Below, piece after piece: positions 15,710-24,537 of a stretch of 51,788 bases of DNA. A program made the translations under genes and the position numbers. The stretch is from positions 1-51,788 of the forward strand of contig NZ_BCRA01000034.1 of the NCBI RefSeq assembly GCF_001552355.1, read 5' to 3'. The first letter of the stretch is position 1. Each line of letters starts with the position of its first letter. This DNA is from Microbacterium resistens NBRC 103078 (GTDB taxonomy: Bacteria > Actinomycetota > Actinomycetes > Actinomycetales > Microbacteriaceae). Under the pieces are notes generated by a model, which did not search any database, was not told where the DNA came from, and saw only the letters and a list, made by a program, of their open reading frames with translations.

Positions 15710-16446
15710 GGCCGCTCCCCCGCGGCGGCGAGAGCGTCGAGAACCTCATCCGGCGTCGCGCGCCCGAGCTCGCGATGGATCTCGCCGTCCCGGAGCACCA
15801 GGACGCGATCGGCCTGGGCGGCGGCCTCCAGGTCGTGCGTCACGAGGACGACGCTCCGCTCCTCTGCCGCGGCCGTCCTCAACAGCCGCAGAACCGACGC
15901 GCCCGTGCGCGTGTCGAGCGCGCCGGTCGGCTCGTCGGCGAAGACGACGTCGGGACGCTGCGCGAGGACGCGGGCCAGGGCCACCCGCTGCTGCTGCCCT
16001 CCGGAGAGGCGGCCGGGAAGGACCGAGGAGCGGCCGGCGAGCCCGACCTCCTCCAGCGCGCGATCCACCTCCGCCGCCCGGACGCCGCGCCGGGCGAGGC
16101 GCGCCGGCAGCGCGACGTTGTCCCCGGCGCTCAACGACGGGATGAGGTTGTACGACTGGAACACGAATCCGACGTGCTCCCGGCGCAGCGCGGCCAGCGC
16201 TCGGCGACGCAGCCCGCCCAGCTCGGTCCCGAGGAGGCGGACCGACCCGCCGTCGTACGGCTCCAGCCCGGCGAGGCAGTACAGCAGCGTGCTCTTGCCG
16301 GATCCGCTCGGGCCCACGATGCTCACCATCTCCCCCGGCGCCACCGTGAGCGAGACCCCGCGGAGCACCTCTGTGGCCGTCGCGCCGCGGCCGGCTCCCG
16401 GGAAGGACTTGCGGAGGTCGTGCGCCTGGACGAGGTGTCGGTTCAT
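15706..16446 (-). CDS. MacB/LolD-type ABC transporter ATP-binding protein
   Basis: This 246-residue cassette has Walker A GPSGSGKST (45-53), Q-loop FVFQSYNLIPSLSAGDNVALP, signature LSGGQQQRVALARVL, Walker B DVVFADEPTGALD and H-loop LVTHD. FQSYNLIP and DEPTGALD are typical of the MacB/LolD group. It forms a transporter with the overlapping downstream permease. It is divergent from a sensor kinase gene 125 nt away, an arrangement typical of sensor-controlled peptide-resistance modules. Confidence 0.88.
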   Translation of the reverse strand: MNRHLVQAHDLRKSFPGAGRGATATEVLRGVSLTVAPGEMVSIVGPSGSGKSTLLYCLAGLEPYDGGSVRLLGTELGGLRRRALAALRREHVGFVFQSYNLIPSLSAGDNVALPARLARRGVRAAEVDRALEEVGLAGRSSVLPGRLSGGQQQRVALARVLAQRPDVVFADEPTGALDTRTGASVLRLLRTAAAEERSVVLVTHDLEAAAQADRVLVLRDGEIHRELGRATPDEVLDALAAAGERP

Positions 16447-16503
16447 GCCGCCATTCGATCCCGGGCGCCTCCGGCGGGGCCACCGGGCAGGCTCCTCCCT
16501 CGG

Positions 16504-16529
16504 GGTAGAGCAGGTTCTACCTTCTGCTC
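16504..16529. promoter_or_regulatory. overlapping inverted repeats between the ABC and HK genes
   Basis: GGTAGA (16504-16509) with TCTACC (16516-16521), and GAGCAG (16508-16513) with CTGCTC (16524-16529), are two interlocked 6-bp inverted repeats. They are the only strong dyads in the divergent gap and are a candidate site for the NarL-type regulator encoded at 17836. Confidence 0.4.
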
Positions 16530-16559
16530 GACGGGACCGCTCCCGACCAGCGCCATCCG

Positions 16560-16565
16560 TAGGCT
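16560..16565 (+). promoter_or_regulatory. -10 box (TAGGCT) of the sensor kinase gene
   Basis: TAGGCT is followed by 6 nt (GATCGC) and then ATG 16572, matching the leaderless pattern seen at other genes in this window. Confidence 0.55.
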
Positions 16566-16571
16566 GATCGC

Positions 16572-17855
16572 ATGAACGGACCCCGGCTGTGGAGCGCGCT
16601 GGTGCGCTCGCCCTGGCGGTTCCTGGGGAGCGCCTGGCCGTGGCGCGCGCTGCTGTACCTGCTGACCAGCGCCGCGCTCGCCGTGATCCTGCTCCCCGTG
16701 GTCGTCCTCACCCTCCTGCTGGTGCCGCTCTGGGCCCTGCCGCTCGGGGCGCTCGAGCGCCGGAGGACCCGGATCCTCGGCTTTCCCGTGCAACGCTCCG
16801 CGCATGTGCGCCTCGAGCCGGAGCAGCGCCACATCTGGCTGTCCGTACGGCTGTCCGAGGCCGCCACCTGGCGGGAGGTCGGCGCGCTGTTGCTGGACGT
16901 GCTGCTGGGCGGCGTCTCCCTCGCGCTTCTCTTCGCCGAGGCCGTCGCCCTCGTCCTCCTCGTCGCCGTCGGCGCGACCGGGATCCGCCGCGAGACGACC
17001 ATCACCCTGTGGGAGGGCGGCGTCGTCTCGCCCTCGCCGAGCACCTGGTGGCTGACGATCCCTCTCGGCCTGGCGGCGCTCGGGCTGTTCGGCTATCTGA
17101 ACGCCGCGCTCGCCGGCGGCCATGCGTCGCTGCTGCGGTTCCTCTGCGGTCCGCGCGAGGAGGAGCTGACGCGGAACGTCGAACGGCTCACCCGCTCCCG
17201 GATCGTGCTGGTGCAGGCCCTGGAGGACGAGCGCCGGCGGATCGAGCGCGACCTCCACGACGGCGTGCAGCAGGAGCTCGTCACCGTCGCCGCCCGGCTC
17301 GGGATGGTCGGCCTGGAGCTGGAACAGCTGCAGACCGCGGGAGCGGACGCCGACGCGGCGCTCCAGGCCTTGACGGCGGCGCAGCAGCAGACCGAGCACG
17401 CACTGGGGACGCTGCGCCGGACCGTCCGAGGGATCCATCCCGCCGTCCTCACCGACCACGGGCTCCGCGCGGCGTTGTCGGAGCTCGCGGACCGCACCCC
17501 GGTCCCGATGACCCTCGACCTGACCGGCCTCGATGCGCGGCGGCTCCCGGCGCCGGTCGAGACCGCCGCCTACTACCTCGTGACGGAGGCCGTCACCAAC
17601 GCCGCCAAGCACACCGCATCCGCCCGGGTGGACGTGACCGCTCGATGGGACGCCGCCGTGTTCGCGCTCGACGTGGTGGACCAGGGGCCCGGCGGGGTCG
17701 CCGAGGACGCGGGGACGGGGCTGCGGGGACTCCGCGAGCGGGTGGAGACGATCGGCGGCGAGTTCCAGGTGAGCAGCCCTCGCGGCGGGCCGACGCGGGT
17801 GGGGATGCGGATCCCGACAGCGGGAGAGGACACGCATGCGCATCCTGTTCGCTGA
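16572..17855 (+). CDS. two-component sensor histidine kinase (HisKA_3 / NarX-DesK type)
   Basis: This 427-residue protein has an N-terminal sensor region with hydrophobic segments at about 27-60, 105-135 and 160-182, then a cytoplasmic kinase. The phosphoacceptor is His 229 in ERRRIERDLHDGVQQ, the HisKA_3 form. The ATPase domain has the N-box TEAVTNAAKH (Asn 343) and the G-box GTGLRGLRERV. The first membrane region resembles the 'putative sensor' domains found next to such kinases in actinobacteria. It phosphorylates the regulator encoded by the overlapping next gene (20-nt overlap). Divergent ABC genes suggest an envelope or antibiotic signal. Confidence 0.88.
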   Translation: MNGPRLWSALVRSPWRFLGSAWPWRALLYLLTSAALAVILLPVVVLTLLLVPLWALPLGALERRRTRILGFPVQRSAHVRLEPEQRHIWLSVRLSEAATWREVGALLLDVLLGGVSLALLFAEAVALVLLVAVGATGIRRETTITLWEGGVVSPSPSTWWLTIPLGLAALGLFGYLNAALAGGHASLLRFLCGPREEELTRNVERLTRSRIVLVQALEDERRRIERDLHDGVQQELVTVAARLGMVGLELEQLQTAGADADAALQALTAAQQQTEHALGTLRRTVRGIHPAVLTDHGLRAALSELADRTPVPMTLDLTGLDARRLPAPVETAAYYLVTEAVTNAAKHTASARVDVTARWDAAVFALDVVDQGPGGVAEDAGTGLRGLRERVETIGGEFQVSSPRGGPTRVGMRIPTAGEDTHAHPVR

Positions 17856-18498
17856 GGACTCCGGCCTGCTCCGCGAGGCGCTGGTGGCTCTGCTGGAACG
17901 CCTCGGTCACCGGATCGTGGCGACCGCGGCCTCCGCCACCGAGCTCCTGGACGCCTATCTCTCGCTGGAGCGGGACGGGTCCCCTCCCGAGCTCGTGCTC
18001 ACCGATGTCCGGATGCCGCCCGGCGACCGCGACGACGGCCTCGCCGCCGCCCTGCGGATCCGCGGGCGGAACCCGGGGCAGCCGGTGCTCGTGCTGTCTC
18101 AGTACATCGCGGACACGTACGCGCGGGAACTCCTCACGCTGCCCGAGGGAGCGGTGGGGTACCTCCTCAAGGACCGGGTGAACCGCGTCCGCGACTTCGA
18201 CCGGTCTCTCGAGCGTGTCCGCAGCGGCGGCACCGTGATCGACCCGGAGGTGGTGCAGCATCTTCTCCGGCCGCGCCGCGAGGGACCGCTGACCCGGCTG
18301 ACGCCGCGCGAGCGGGAGGTCCTCGCCCTCATGGCGGACGGCCTGTCGAACGCCGAGATCGCCGGCAGGCTGGTCCTCAGCGACGCGGCCGTGAGCAAGC
18401 ACGTCGGCAACGTGTTCCGCGGACTCGACCTGACCCCCGTCGATGAGAACCGCCGCGTCAAGGCCGTCCTCGCCTACCTGCAGTCCACGACGGGCTGA
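17836..18498 (+). CDS. NarL/FixJ-type response regulator
   Basis: The 220-residue protein has a receiver domain with the acidic pocket at Glu 7-Asp 8, phosphoacceptor Asp 57 (ELVLTDVRMPP) and the conserved Lys in YLLKDRV. A LuxR-type helix-turn-helix follows: LTPREREVLALMADGLSNAEIAGRLVLSDAAVSKHVGNVFRGL. It starts inside the end of the kinase gene, so expression is coupled. The likely target is the divergent ABC operon. Confidence 0.9.
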   Translation: MRILFAEDSGLLREALVALLERLGHRIVATAASATELLDAYLSLERDGSPPELVLTDVRMPPGDRDDGLAAALRIRGRNPGQPVLVLSQYIADTYARELLTLPEGAVGYLLKDRVNRVRDFDRSLERVRSGGTVIDPEVVQHLLRPRREGPLTRLTPREREVLALMADGLSNAEIAGRLVLSDAAVSKHVGNVFRGLDLTPVDENRRVKAVLAYLQSTTG

Positions 18499-18523
18499 CG
18501 GACAGGAGGGCCTCCCGTGCCCC

Positions 18524-19501
18524 TCACCGAGGCGTCGCGCGCACCGGCGCACCGGGACAGCCGTCCTCCGCCCAGGCGACGCCGAGGGCGAACAGCGTCT
18601 CCACGCCGTACCGCTCCATCGCCGCGGCGATCCGGCGGCGTCCGGTGCGGGGAGTGATCCCCAGGGATCGGGAGGCCGCGTCCAGCGTCATCCCCCGCCG
18701 CATGCGGTGCAGCAGCGTTCCGTATCCGGCGGTGTCGGCTGCGACGGGCTGCGCCTGCTGCCAGAGGCGCGCGAAGTAGTCCTGCGCGAGTCCCGCGATG
18801 ACGGGACTCGACACGGCCAGCACGCTCTGCGGCGCGGTCTCGCCCCAGACGAGCGGAAGCGCCGTGACGCCCTCGTCGTCGACCCAGAACCAACCCGGCG
18901 GGCTCGGCAGCACCCGGAACTCGACGTCCGATGCCCGGAAGGCCTCGACCATCGCGGTGAGGCGGTCGTCCAGCTCGACGGCGGGGATGATCGCGCGCAC
19001 CGACGCGTACGCCCCCATCGCCTGGGCGAACGCGCGAGAGCGCTCCGGACTACTGACCCGGTACCGGTCGATGTCGGTGAGGACCGCACTGACCCTCCCA
19101 CCGGGGGCCACGCGCGACGCCTGCACGGCGAACCACAGGTCCTCCGCCGCGTGCGGGCCGTGCGCCGTCTGGATCGGGAGCCGCCCCCGCGCCACGGCCT
19201 CGCCGAACGTCCACGACGCCGTCCGGCGAGCCACGCCGTCCACGATCGACGCCAGGCGCATGCTGCGCGCCTCGGCCTCGGCCCGCTCGCGGTGGAGCAG
19301 TCGTTCGATCGCGAGCGCGGCGGCCTGCGCCGGCGCGTGCAGGAGGATCACGCCCTCCTGGAGCGTCAGGTGCCCTTCCGCGGACAGCCGGCGCAGCGCC
19401 TGCACCGTCCGTTCCGTGTCCATCCCGGTGCGTGCCGTCACCGTCGGCACGTCGGGAAGCCGATCGCGGTGGAGCAGATCGAGGAGGTCGTCGTCCGACA
19501 T
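18524..19501 (-). CDS. putative transcriptional regulator with C-terminal LuxR-like helix-turn-helix
   Basis: This 325-residue protein has an N-terminal region resembling a TrmB/MarR-like winged helix (DDDLLDLLHRDRLPDVPTVTARTGMDTERTVQALRRL). A central domain carries PIQTAHGPHAAEDLWFAVQASRVA and VRAIIPAVELDDRLTAM. The C-terminal helix-turn-helix reads YGTLLHRMRRGMTLDAASRSLGITPRTGRRRIAAAMERYG. The central part resembles the regulatory half of TrmB/PLD-like regulators, but I cannot name the ligand. ATG 19501 has a GAGGA site 6 nt upstream; the TTG at 19513 is a less likely start. It is divergent from the serine hydrolase gene, which is a plausible target. Confidence 0.6.
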   Translation of the reverse strand: MSDDDLLDLLHRDRLPDVPTVTARTGMDTERTVQALRRLSAEGHLTLQEGVILLHAPAQAAALAIERLLHRERAEAEARSMRLASIVDGVARRTASWTFGEAVARGRLPIQTAHGPHAAEDLWFAVQASRVAPGGRVSAVLTDIDRYRVSSPERSRAFAQAMGAYASVRAIIPAVELDDRLTAMVEAFRASDVEFRVLPSPPGWFWVDDEGVTALPLVWGETAPQSVLAVSSPVIAGLAQDYFARLWQQAQPVAADTAGYGTLLHRMRRGMTLDAASRSLGITPRTGRRRIAAAMERYGVETLFALGVAWAEDGCPGAPVRATPR

Positions 19502-19593
19502 GTCTGTCCTCAAGCGGACAATGCACGAAAGGGTCCTTGCATCGTCCTGTTCCGGTCACTTGGATGAGTCTGGACGCTAGCAGGAGGATCGAG

Positions 19594-21267
19594 ATGGGGA
19601 TAGGGCTCCGACGGCATCCGCTGGGGACGCAGGTCCCGGCACTCCACCGCCGGGACCACGCGTCGCGGCGACCGCGACGGACCCTCAGCGCCGCCCTCGT
19701 CCTGGTGATCCTCACGAGCGGAATGACCGCGTGCACCGCTCCCGTCACGGGCCCTGCGGTCGCGACCGGCGACAGCCCCGCCCAGGACGCGGTGTCCCTG
19801 GGGGCGCCGCTCGAGGAGCGCATCGCCGACGCTGTGCGGGCGTTGCCCCAGCTCGCCAGGGACGGTCTCGACCGCACCGGTGTCCCCGGGATGTCGATCG
19901 CCGTCGTGCACGACGATCGACTGCTCTTCTCGGACGGCTACGGCCTCATCGAGAAGGGCGGCGAACAGCCCGTCACCGCCGACACCGTGTTCCAGATCGC
20001 CTCGATCTCCAAGCCGCTCTCGGCCACCGCCGTCGCCGCGGTGGGACGCGAGATCGGCGTGGACTGGTCGACGCCGATCTCATCCGTGCTCCCCGACTTC
20101 GAGCTGTCCGATCCCGTCGTGTCCGAGCGGGCGACGATCGGCGACGCGTTCAGCCACCGCATGGGCCTCGCGACCGGATCCGGCGACGACCTCGAGGACA
20201 TCGGCTACGACCGCGACACCATCCTGTCGCGCCTCCGCCTGCTTCCCCTGGCCCCGTTCCGCTCCTCGTACCACTACTCCAACTTCGGCCTGACGGTCGG
20301 CGCCGAGGCGGTGGCCGAGGCCGCCGGCGAGCCGTGGGAGGACCTCATCGACCGAGCCGTCTTCGAGCCGCTCGCCATGACCTCGAGCAGCGCCCGCCAC
20401 GAGGACTACCTCTCGCACCCGGATCGCGCCCGGCTCCACGCCCTCGTGGACGGCTCCTTCGAGCCGCTGTACGACCGTGACCCGGACCCGCAGTCGCCCG
20501 CCGGCGGGGTCTCCTCGACGGCGAACGACATGAGCGCCTGGATGCGCCTGCTGCTCGCCGGCGGCTCGTTCGGCACCCGCACCGTGGCCGATCCGGATCT
20601 GCTCCGAGAGGCCATGACGCCGCAGATCGTCAATTCCCCCTCCGGGTCGACCGATCAGCGGCCCGGGCACTACGGCTTCGGCTTCAACGCCTCGCCGCTC
20701 GTCAGCGGCCGCATGGCGGTGTCCCACTCCGGAGCCTTCTCGCTCGGCGCCGCCACCGCCTTCCAGGTGGTCCCGGACCTCGACCTCGGGATCGTCGTGC
20801 TCACGAACGGCGCTCCGGTGGGCCTGCCGGAGGCCGTCGCCGCCGCGTTCCTCGATCTCGTGCAGTTCGGCAAGGTCACCCGCGACTGGGTTGCCGACGC
20901 CGAGGCCGCGTTCGCCCCGTACACGGCGCCCGACGGTGATCTCGTGGGCGTTCCGCGCCCCGCGGATCCCGCACCGGCCGCCCCGGACTCCGCCCTCGTC
21001 GGTCGCTACCTCAATCCGTACTTCGGGGAGGCGACGGTCCGTCGCACGGACGACGGCCTGGTGGCGTCGATCGGCCCGGACGGCAGGGCTCGGCTCCTCC
21101 TCGAGGACTGGGACGGCCCCGTGTTCGCATACTCCCCGTCCGCCGAGAACGAGCCGGCGGGATCGCGGGCGTCCGCCGAGTTCGTCCTCGACGGGGGCAC
21201 GGCCCGCACCCTGCGTCTGTCGTCCTTCGACGCGCAGGGCTTCGGGACGTGGACCAGGGCCGGCTGA
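19594..21267 (+). CDS. lipoprotein serine hydrolase, class C beta-lactamase / penicillin-binding type
   Basis: The 557-residue protein begins with a basic region and a hydrophobic signal ending in TSGMTAC, a lipobox with Cys 47, so it is probably a membrane-anchored extracellular lipoprotein. The catalytic motifs of the beta-lactamase family are all visible: S-x-x-K as SISK (Ser 137, Lys 140), Y-S-N (228-230), and H-S-G (378-380) in place of KTG. A C-terminal domain of about 130 residues follows. Members include peptidases and esterases as well as lactamases; the HSG motif favours an esterase or D-aminopeptidase-like role over drug resistance. Start ATG 19594 is set by CAGGAGG 7 nt upstream; ATG 19564 is an alternative. 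Confidence 0.83.
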   Translation: MGIGLRRHPLGTQVPALHRRDHASRRPRRTLSAALVLVILTSGMTACTAPVTGPAVATGDSPAQDAVSLGAPLEERIADAVRALPQLARDGLDRTGVPGMSIAVVHDDRLLFSDGYGLIEKGGEQPVTADTVFQIASISKPLSATAVAAVGREIGVDWSTPISSVLPDFELSDPVVSERATIGDAFSHRMGLATGSGDDLEDIGYDRDTILSRLRLLPLAPFRSSYHYSNFGLTVGAEAVAEAAGEPWEDLIDRAVFEPLAMTSSSARHEDYLSHPDRARLHALVDGSFEPLYDRDPDPQSPAGGVSSTANDMSAWMRLLLAGGSFGTRTVADPDLLREAMTPQIVNSPSGSTDQRPGHYGFGFNASPLVSGRMAVSHSGAFSLGAATAFQVVPDLDLGIVVLTNGAPVGLPEAVAAAFLDLVQFGKVTRDWVADAEAAFAPYTAPDGDLVGVPRPADPAPAAPDSALVGRYLNPYFGEATVRRTDDGLVASIGPDGRARLLLEDWDGPVFAYSPSAENEPAGSRASAEFVLDGGTARTLRLSSFDAQGFGTWTRAG

Positions 21268-21273
21268 GCGGAT

Positions 21274-21293
21274 CGGGCCGATGGCACGGCCCG
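21274..21293. terminator. weak hairpin between the hydrolase and ctaB
   Basis: CGGGCC (21274-21279) pairs with GGCCCG (21288-21293) over 8 nt between two convergent genes. The stem is only 6 bp with no T-tract, so this is tentative. Confidence 0.3.
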
Positions 21294-21300
21294 GCCCGCG

Positions 21301-22203
21301 TCAGAACGGCAGGAGCGGATCGACGGCGACAGCCAGGAAGATGAGCGTCAGGTACGTGATGGAGGCGTGGAAGACGCGCATCGGCTTCGGGGAGGTGCCC
21401 CGCACGGCCTGGGCGTAGAGCCTGTGCGACTCATAGATGAACCAGCCGCCGAAGACCGCCGCGGACACCGTGTACACGAGGCCCATGCCGGCGACCGGGA
21501 CCAGCAGCAACGAGCAGGCGACCGTCGCCCACGCGTAGAGGATGACCTGCAGCCCGACCTGCGGGGCCGAGCGCGTGACGCCCAGCATCGGCACGTCGAC
21601 GTCGTCGTAGTCGTTCTTGTACTTCATCGACAGCGGCCAGTAGTGCGGCGGCGTCCACAGGAACACCAGCATGAACAGCACGAACGGCGGCCAGTCCAGC
21701 GAGCCGGTGACCGCGCTCCACCCGATGAGCACCGGGAAGCAGCCCGCGATCCCGCCCCAGACGATGTTCTGCTCCGTGCGCCGTTTGAGGATCATCGTGT
21801 AGATGACGACGTAGAAGAAGATCGCGGTCGCGGACAGCGCCGCCGTGAGCAGGTTCGTCGTCAGCCACAGCCAGACCGTGGAGACGATGGCGAGGGCCCA
21901 CGAGAAGATGAGCGCTCCGCGCGGCGAGACCTCCCCGGTGACCAGCGGTCGGTTCTCCGTGCGCTGCATGTGGGCGTCGATGTCCCGGTCGAGGTACATG
22001 TTGAAGGCGGCCGCCGAGCCGGCGCTGAGCGAGCCGCCGATGACGGTCGCCGCGACGAGCCAGAGGTTCGGCAGGCCGCCCTGGGCGAGGAACATCACGG
22101 GCACCGTGGACACGAGCAGAAGCTCAAGGACGCGCGGCTTGGTCAGAACGATGTACGCCTTGATCGTCCGCTTCAGTGAGCGATCTGCACCGACCGGCTT
22201 CAT
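21301..22203 (-). CDS. ctaB: protoheme IX farnesyltransferase (heme O synthase) CtaB
   Basis: This 300-residue polytopic membrane protein has the UbiA-type prenyltransferase motifs: [20 protein letters not shown] (first N-x3-D-x-x-x-D region) and [12 protein letters not shown] (second Asp-rich motif). [16 protein letters not shown] near the N-terminus is characteristic of CtaB. It adds farnesyl to heme B, giving heme O for CtaA. The start is uncertain. ATG 22203 gives the usual length, but the nearest AGGAGG is about 21 nt upstream. GTG 22242 lies only 11 nt after a TAGACT box and would add 13 residues. It is divergent from the tkt operon. Confidence 0.93.
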   Translation of the reverse strand: MKPVGADRSLKRTIKAYIVLTKPRVLELLLVSTVPVMFLAQGGLPNLWLVAATVIGGSLSAGSAAAFNMYLDRDIDAHMQRTENRPLVTGEVSPRGALIFSWALAIVSTVWLWLTTNLLTAALSATAIFFYVVIYTMILKRRTEQNIVWGGIAGCFPVLIGWSAVTGSLDWPPFVLFMLVFLWTPPHYWPLSMKYKNDYDDVDVPMLGVTRSAPQVGLQVILYAWATVACSLLLVPVAGMGLVYTVSAAVFGGWFIYESHRLYAQAVRGTSPKPMRVFHASITYLTLIFLAVAVDPLLPF

Positions 22204-22253
22204 GATCGTCGAGATGCTGATCGCCTCCTCCTGCGCATACACGGAACATTCCC

Positions 22254-22282
22254 AGTCTAGGCCACCGGAATGCGGGGTCGAA
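22254..22282 (-). promoter_or_regulatory. probable sigma-A-type promoter of ctaB
   Basis: On the minus strand TTCGAC (22277-22282) and TAGACT (22254-22259) are separated by 17 nt. This predicts a start near 22247, only a few bases before GTG 22242. Confidence 0.5.
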
Positions 22283-22331
22283 CCGCCGAAACAGTTCGCG
22301 TCGCACCGGCGACCGCCGGATCCATCCGCAC

Positions 22332-22337
22332 TATGCT
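22332..22337 (+). promoter_or_regulatory. possible -10 box of the tkt operon
   Basis: TATGCT is the best -10-like hexamer upstream of tkt; it would leave a leader of about 100 nt. No convincing -35 was found and no riboswitch-like fold was recognised, so the call is tentative. Confidence 0.3.
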
Positions 22338-22440
22338 GAGAACCGCTTGCGCGCCCGATGATCGTCCCCAGGCCATTCCGTGATGTCGCGGAACGCGCAG
22401 GGACGCGGGTGCTCTCGAAACTCTCAGAAAGGGCTCTGGC

Positions 22441-24537
22441 GTGTCGGAACTGCAGTGGGATGAGATCGATCGGCGCGCGGTGGACACCGCCCGCGTGCTG
22501 GCAGCGGACGCCGTGGAGAAGGTCGGCAACGGCCACCCCGGAACGGCGATGAGTCTCGCCCCCGCCGCGTACCTGCTGTATCAGCGGGTGATGCGCCACG
22601 ATCCCGCCGACACCGGCTGGATCGGCCGGGACCGGTTCATCCTCTCCGCGGGGCACTCCTCCCTGACGCAGTACGTGCAGCTCTACCTGGGCGGCTTCGG
22701 GCTCGAGCTCGACGACCTCAAGGCACTGCGCACGTGGGGGTCGAAGACGCCCGGCCACCCGGAGTACGGACACACCGCCGGTGTCGAGATCACGACCGGA
22801 CCGCTCGGTCAGGGGCTGGCCTCCGCGGTCGGGTTCGCCTACGCCGCCCGTTACGAGCGCGGCCTGTTCGACCCGGAGACCCCGGCCGGGCAGAGCCCCT
22901 TCGACCACCGCGTCTACGTCATCGCCGGCGATGGCGACCTCCAGGAGGGCGTGACGAGCGAGGCGTCGTCCCTCGCCGGCCACCAGCAGCTCGGCAACCT
23001 GATCGCCATCTACGACTCCAACCAGATCTCGATCGAGGACGACACGAACGTCGCCTTCACCGAGGACGTCGCCGCGCGCTACGCCGCCTACGGCTGGCAC
23101 GTGCAGGTCGTGGACTGGAAGAAGTCCGGCGAGTACGTCGAGGACGTCGCCGAGCTGCACGCCGCGATCACGGCGGCCCAGGGCGAGACCGACCGCCCGT
23201 CGCTCATCATCCTCAAGACGATCATCGGCTGGCCCTCCCCCGGCAAGCAGAACACGGGCAAGATCCACGGCTCCGCCCTCGGCGCCGACGAGCTCGCCGC
23301 TACGAAGAAGGTGCTCGGCTTCGACCCGGAGAAGACGTTCGTCGTCGCCGACGACGTCCTCGCCCGCACGCGCGGCCTCGCCGAGCGGGCGGCCGAGGAG
23401 CGGGCGCAGTGGCAGCGCTCCTTCGACGCATGGGCGGCGGCCAACCCCGAGCGCAAGGCGCTCCTCGACCGGCTCGAGGCCCACGCCCTGCCGGACGACG
23501 TGTCCTCCGCGCTCCCGGTCTTCGAGGCGGGCAAGGACGTGTCCACGCGCGCCGCGTCCGGCCAGGTGATCAACGCCCTGGCCGCACGCCTGCCGGAGCT
23601 CTGGGGCGGTTCGGCGGATCTCGCCGAGTCGAACCTGACGACCATCAAGGACGCCCCGTCCTTCATCCCGGAGCAGTGGTCGACCCACGAGTGGTCGGGG
23701 AACCCGTACGGCCGTGTGATGCACTTCGGGATCCGCGAGCACGCCATGGGCGCGATCGTGAACGGCATCGTCCTGCACGGCCCCACCCGGCCCTTCGGCG
23801 GCACGTTCCTCATCTTCAGCGACTACATGCGCCCGGCGGTGCGTCTGGCCGCGCTGATGAACGTGCCGAGCATCTTCGTCTGGACGCACGACTCCGTCGC
23901 GCTCGGCGAGGACGGCCCGACCCACCAGCCGATCGAGCAGCTCGCGACGCTCCGCGCGATCCCGAACTTCACGGTGGTGCGTCCGGCGGACGCCAACGAG
24001 ACGGCAGCCGCCTGGCTGGAGATCCTCCGCCGACACGAGGGGCCGGCCGGCATCGCCCTGACGCGCCAGAACATCCCCGTGTTCGAGCGCGGCGACGGTG
24101 AGGCGAGCGGCGACGTCCTCGCCTCCGCCGATCACGTGGCCAAGGGCGCCTACGTCCTCGCCGAGGCGCCGAGCGGCACCCCCGACGTGCTGCTCATCGC
24201 CACGGGCTCCGAGGTCCAGCTGGCCCTCAGCGCCCGCGAGACGCTGGCCGCCGAGGGCGTGAACGCCCGCGTGGTGTCGGCGCCGTCGCTGGAGTGGTTC
24301 GCCGAGCAGGACGAGGCGTACCGCGAGTCGGTCCTCCCCGCCGCCGTCACGGCCCGCGTCTCCGTCGAGGCCGGCTCTCCGCTCAGCTGGCGGGGCATCG
24401 TGGGCGACCGCGGTCGCTCGGTCGGCATCGATCACTTCGGCGCCTCGGCGGACTACAAGACCCTGTTCCAGAAGTTCGGCATCACCGCCGACGCCGTCGT
24501 CGAGGCGGCCCGCGAGACCCTCAAGGAGAACGCATGA
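22441..24537 (+). CDS. tkt: transketolase
   Basis: The 698-residue protein has the full-length transketolase layout. The thiamine-diphosphate domain contains [13 protein letters not shown], the [12 protein letters not shown] block and the ThDP/Mg2+ motif GDGDLQEGV...NLIAIYDSN. The pyrimidine domain has [15 protein letters not shown] with the catalytic Glu, and the C-terminal domain follows. It transfers two-carbon units between sugar phosphates. GTG 22441 is preceded by AGAAAGG. It is the first gene of tkt-tal-pgi-zwf-opcA-pgl, in which neighbours overlap by 4 nt or are nearly adjacent. Confidence 0.96.
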   Translation: MSELQWDEIDRRAVDTARVLAADAVEKVGNGHPGTAMSLAPAAYLLYQRVMRHDPADTGWIGRDRFILSAGHSSLTQYVQLYLGGFGLELDDLKALRTWGSKTPGHPEYGHTAGVEITTGPLGQGLASAVGFAYAARYERGLFDPETPAGQSPFDHRVYVIAGDGDLQEGVTSEASSLAGHQQLGNLIAIYDSNQISIEDDTNVAFTEDVAARYAAYGWHVQVVDWKKSGEYVEDVAELHAAITAAQGETDRPSLIILKTIIGWPSPGKQNTGKIHGSALGADELAATKKVLGFDPEKTFVVADDVLARTRGLAERAAEERAQWQRSFDAWAAANPERKALLDRLEAHALPDDVSSALPVFEAGKDVSTRAASGQVINALAARLPELWGGSADLAESNLTTIKDAPSFIPEQWSTHEWSGNPYGRVMHFGIREHAMGAIVNGIVLHGPTRPFGGTFLIFSDYMRPAVRLAALMNVPSIFVWTHDSVALGEDGPTHQPIEQLATLRAIPNFTVVRPADANETAAAWLEILRRHEGPAGIALTRQNIPVFERGDGEASGDVLASADHVAKGAYVLAEAPSGTPDVLLIATGSEVQLALSARETLAAEGVNARVVSAPSLEWFAEQDEAYRESVLPAAVTARVSVEAGSPLSWRGIVGDRGRSVGIDHFGASADYKTLFQKFGITADAVVEAARETLKENA

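Noticed and set aside
22204..22440. Riboswitch upstream of tkt
   Set aside because: No known riboswitch core was recognised in the leader; short GC-rich stems there are not specific.
22441..24435. A very long minus-strand open frame running from ctaB through tkt
   Set aside because: It is the GC-rich mirror frame of the transketolase gene. Only the ctaB part (to 22203 or 22242) has family motifs.
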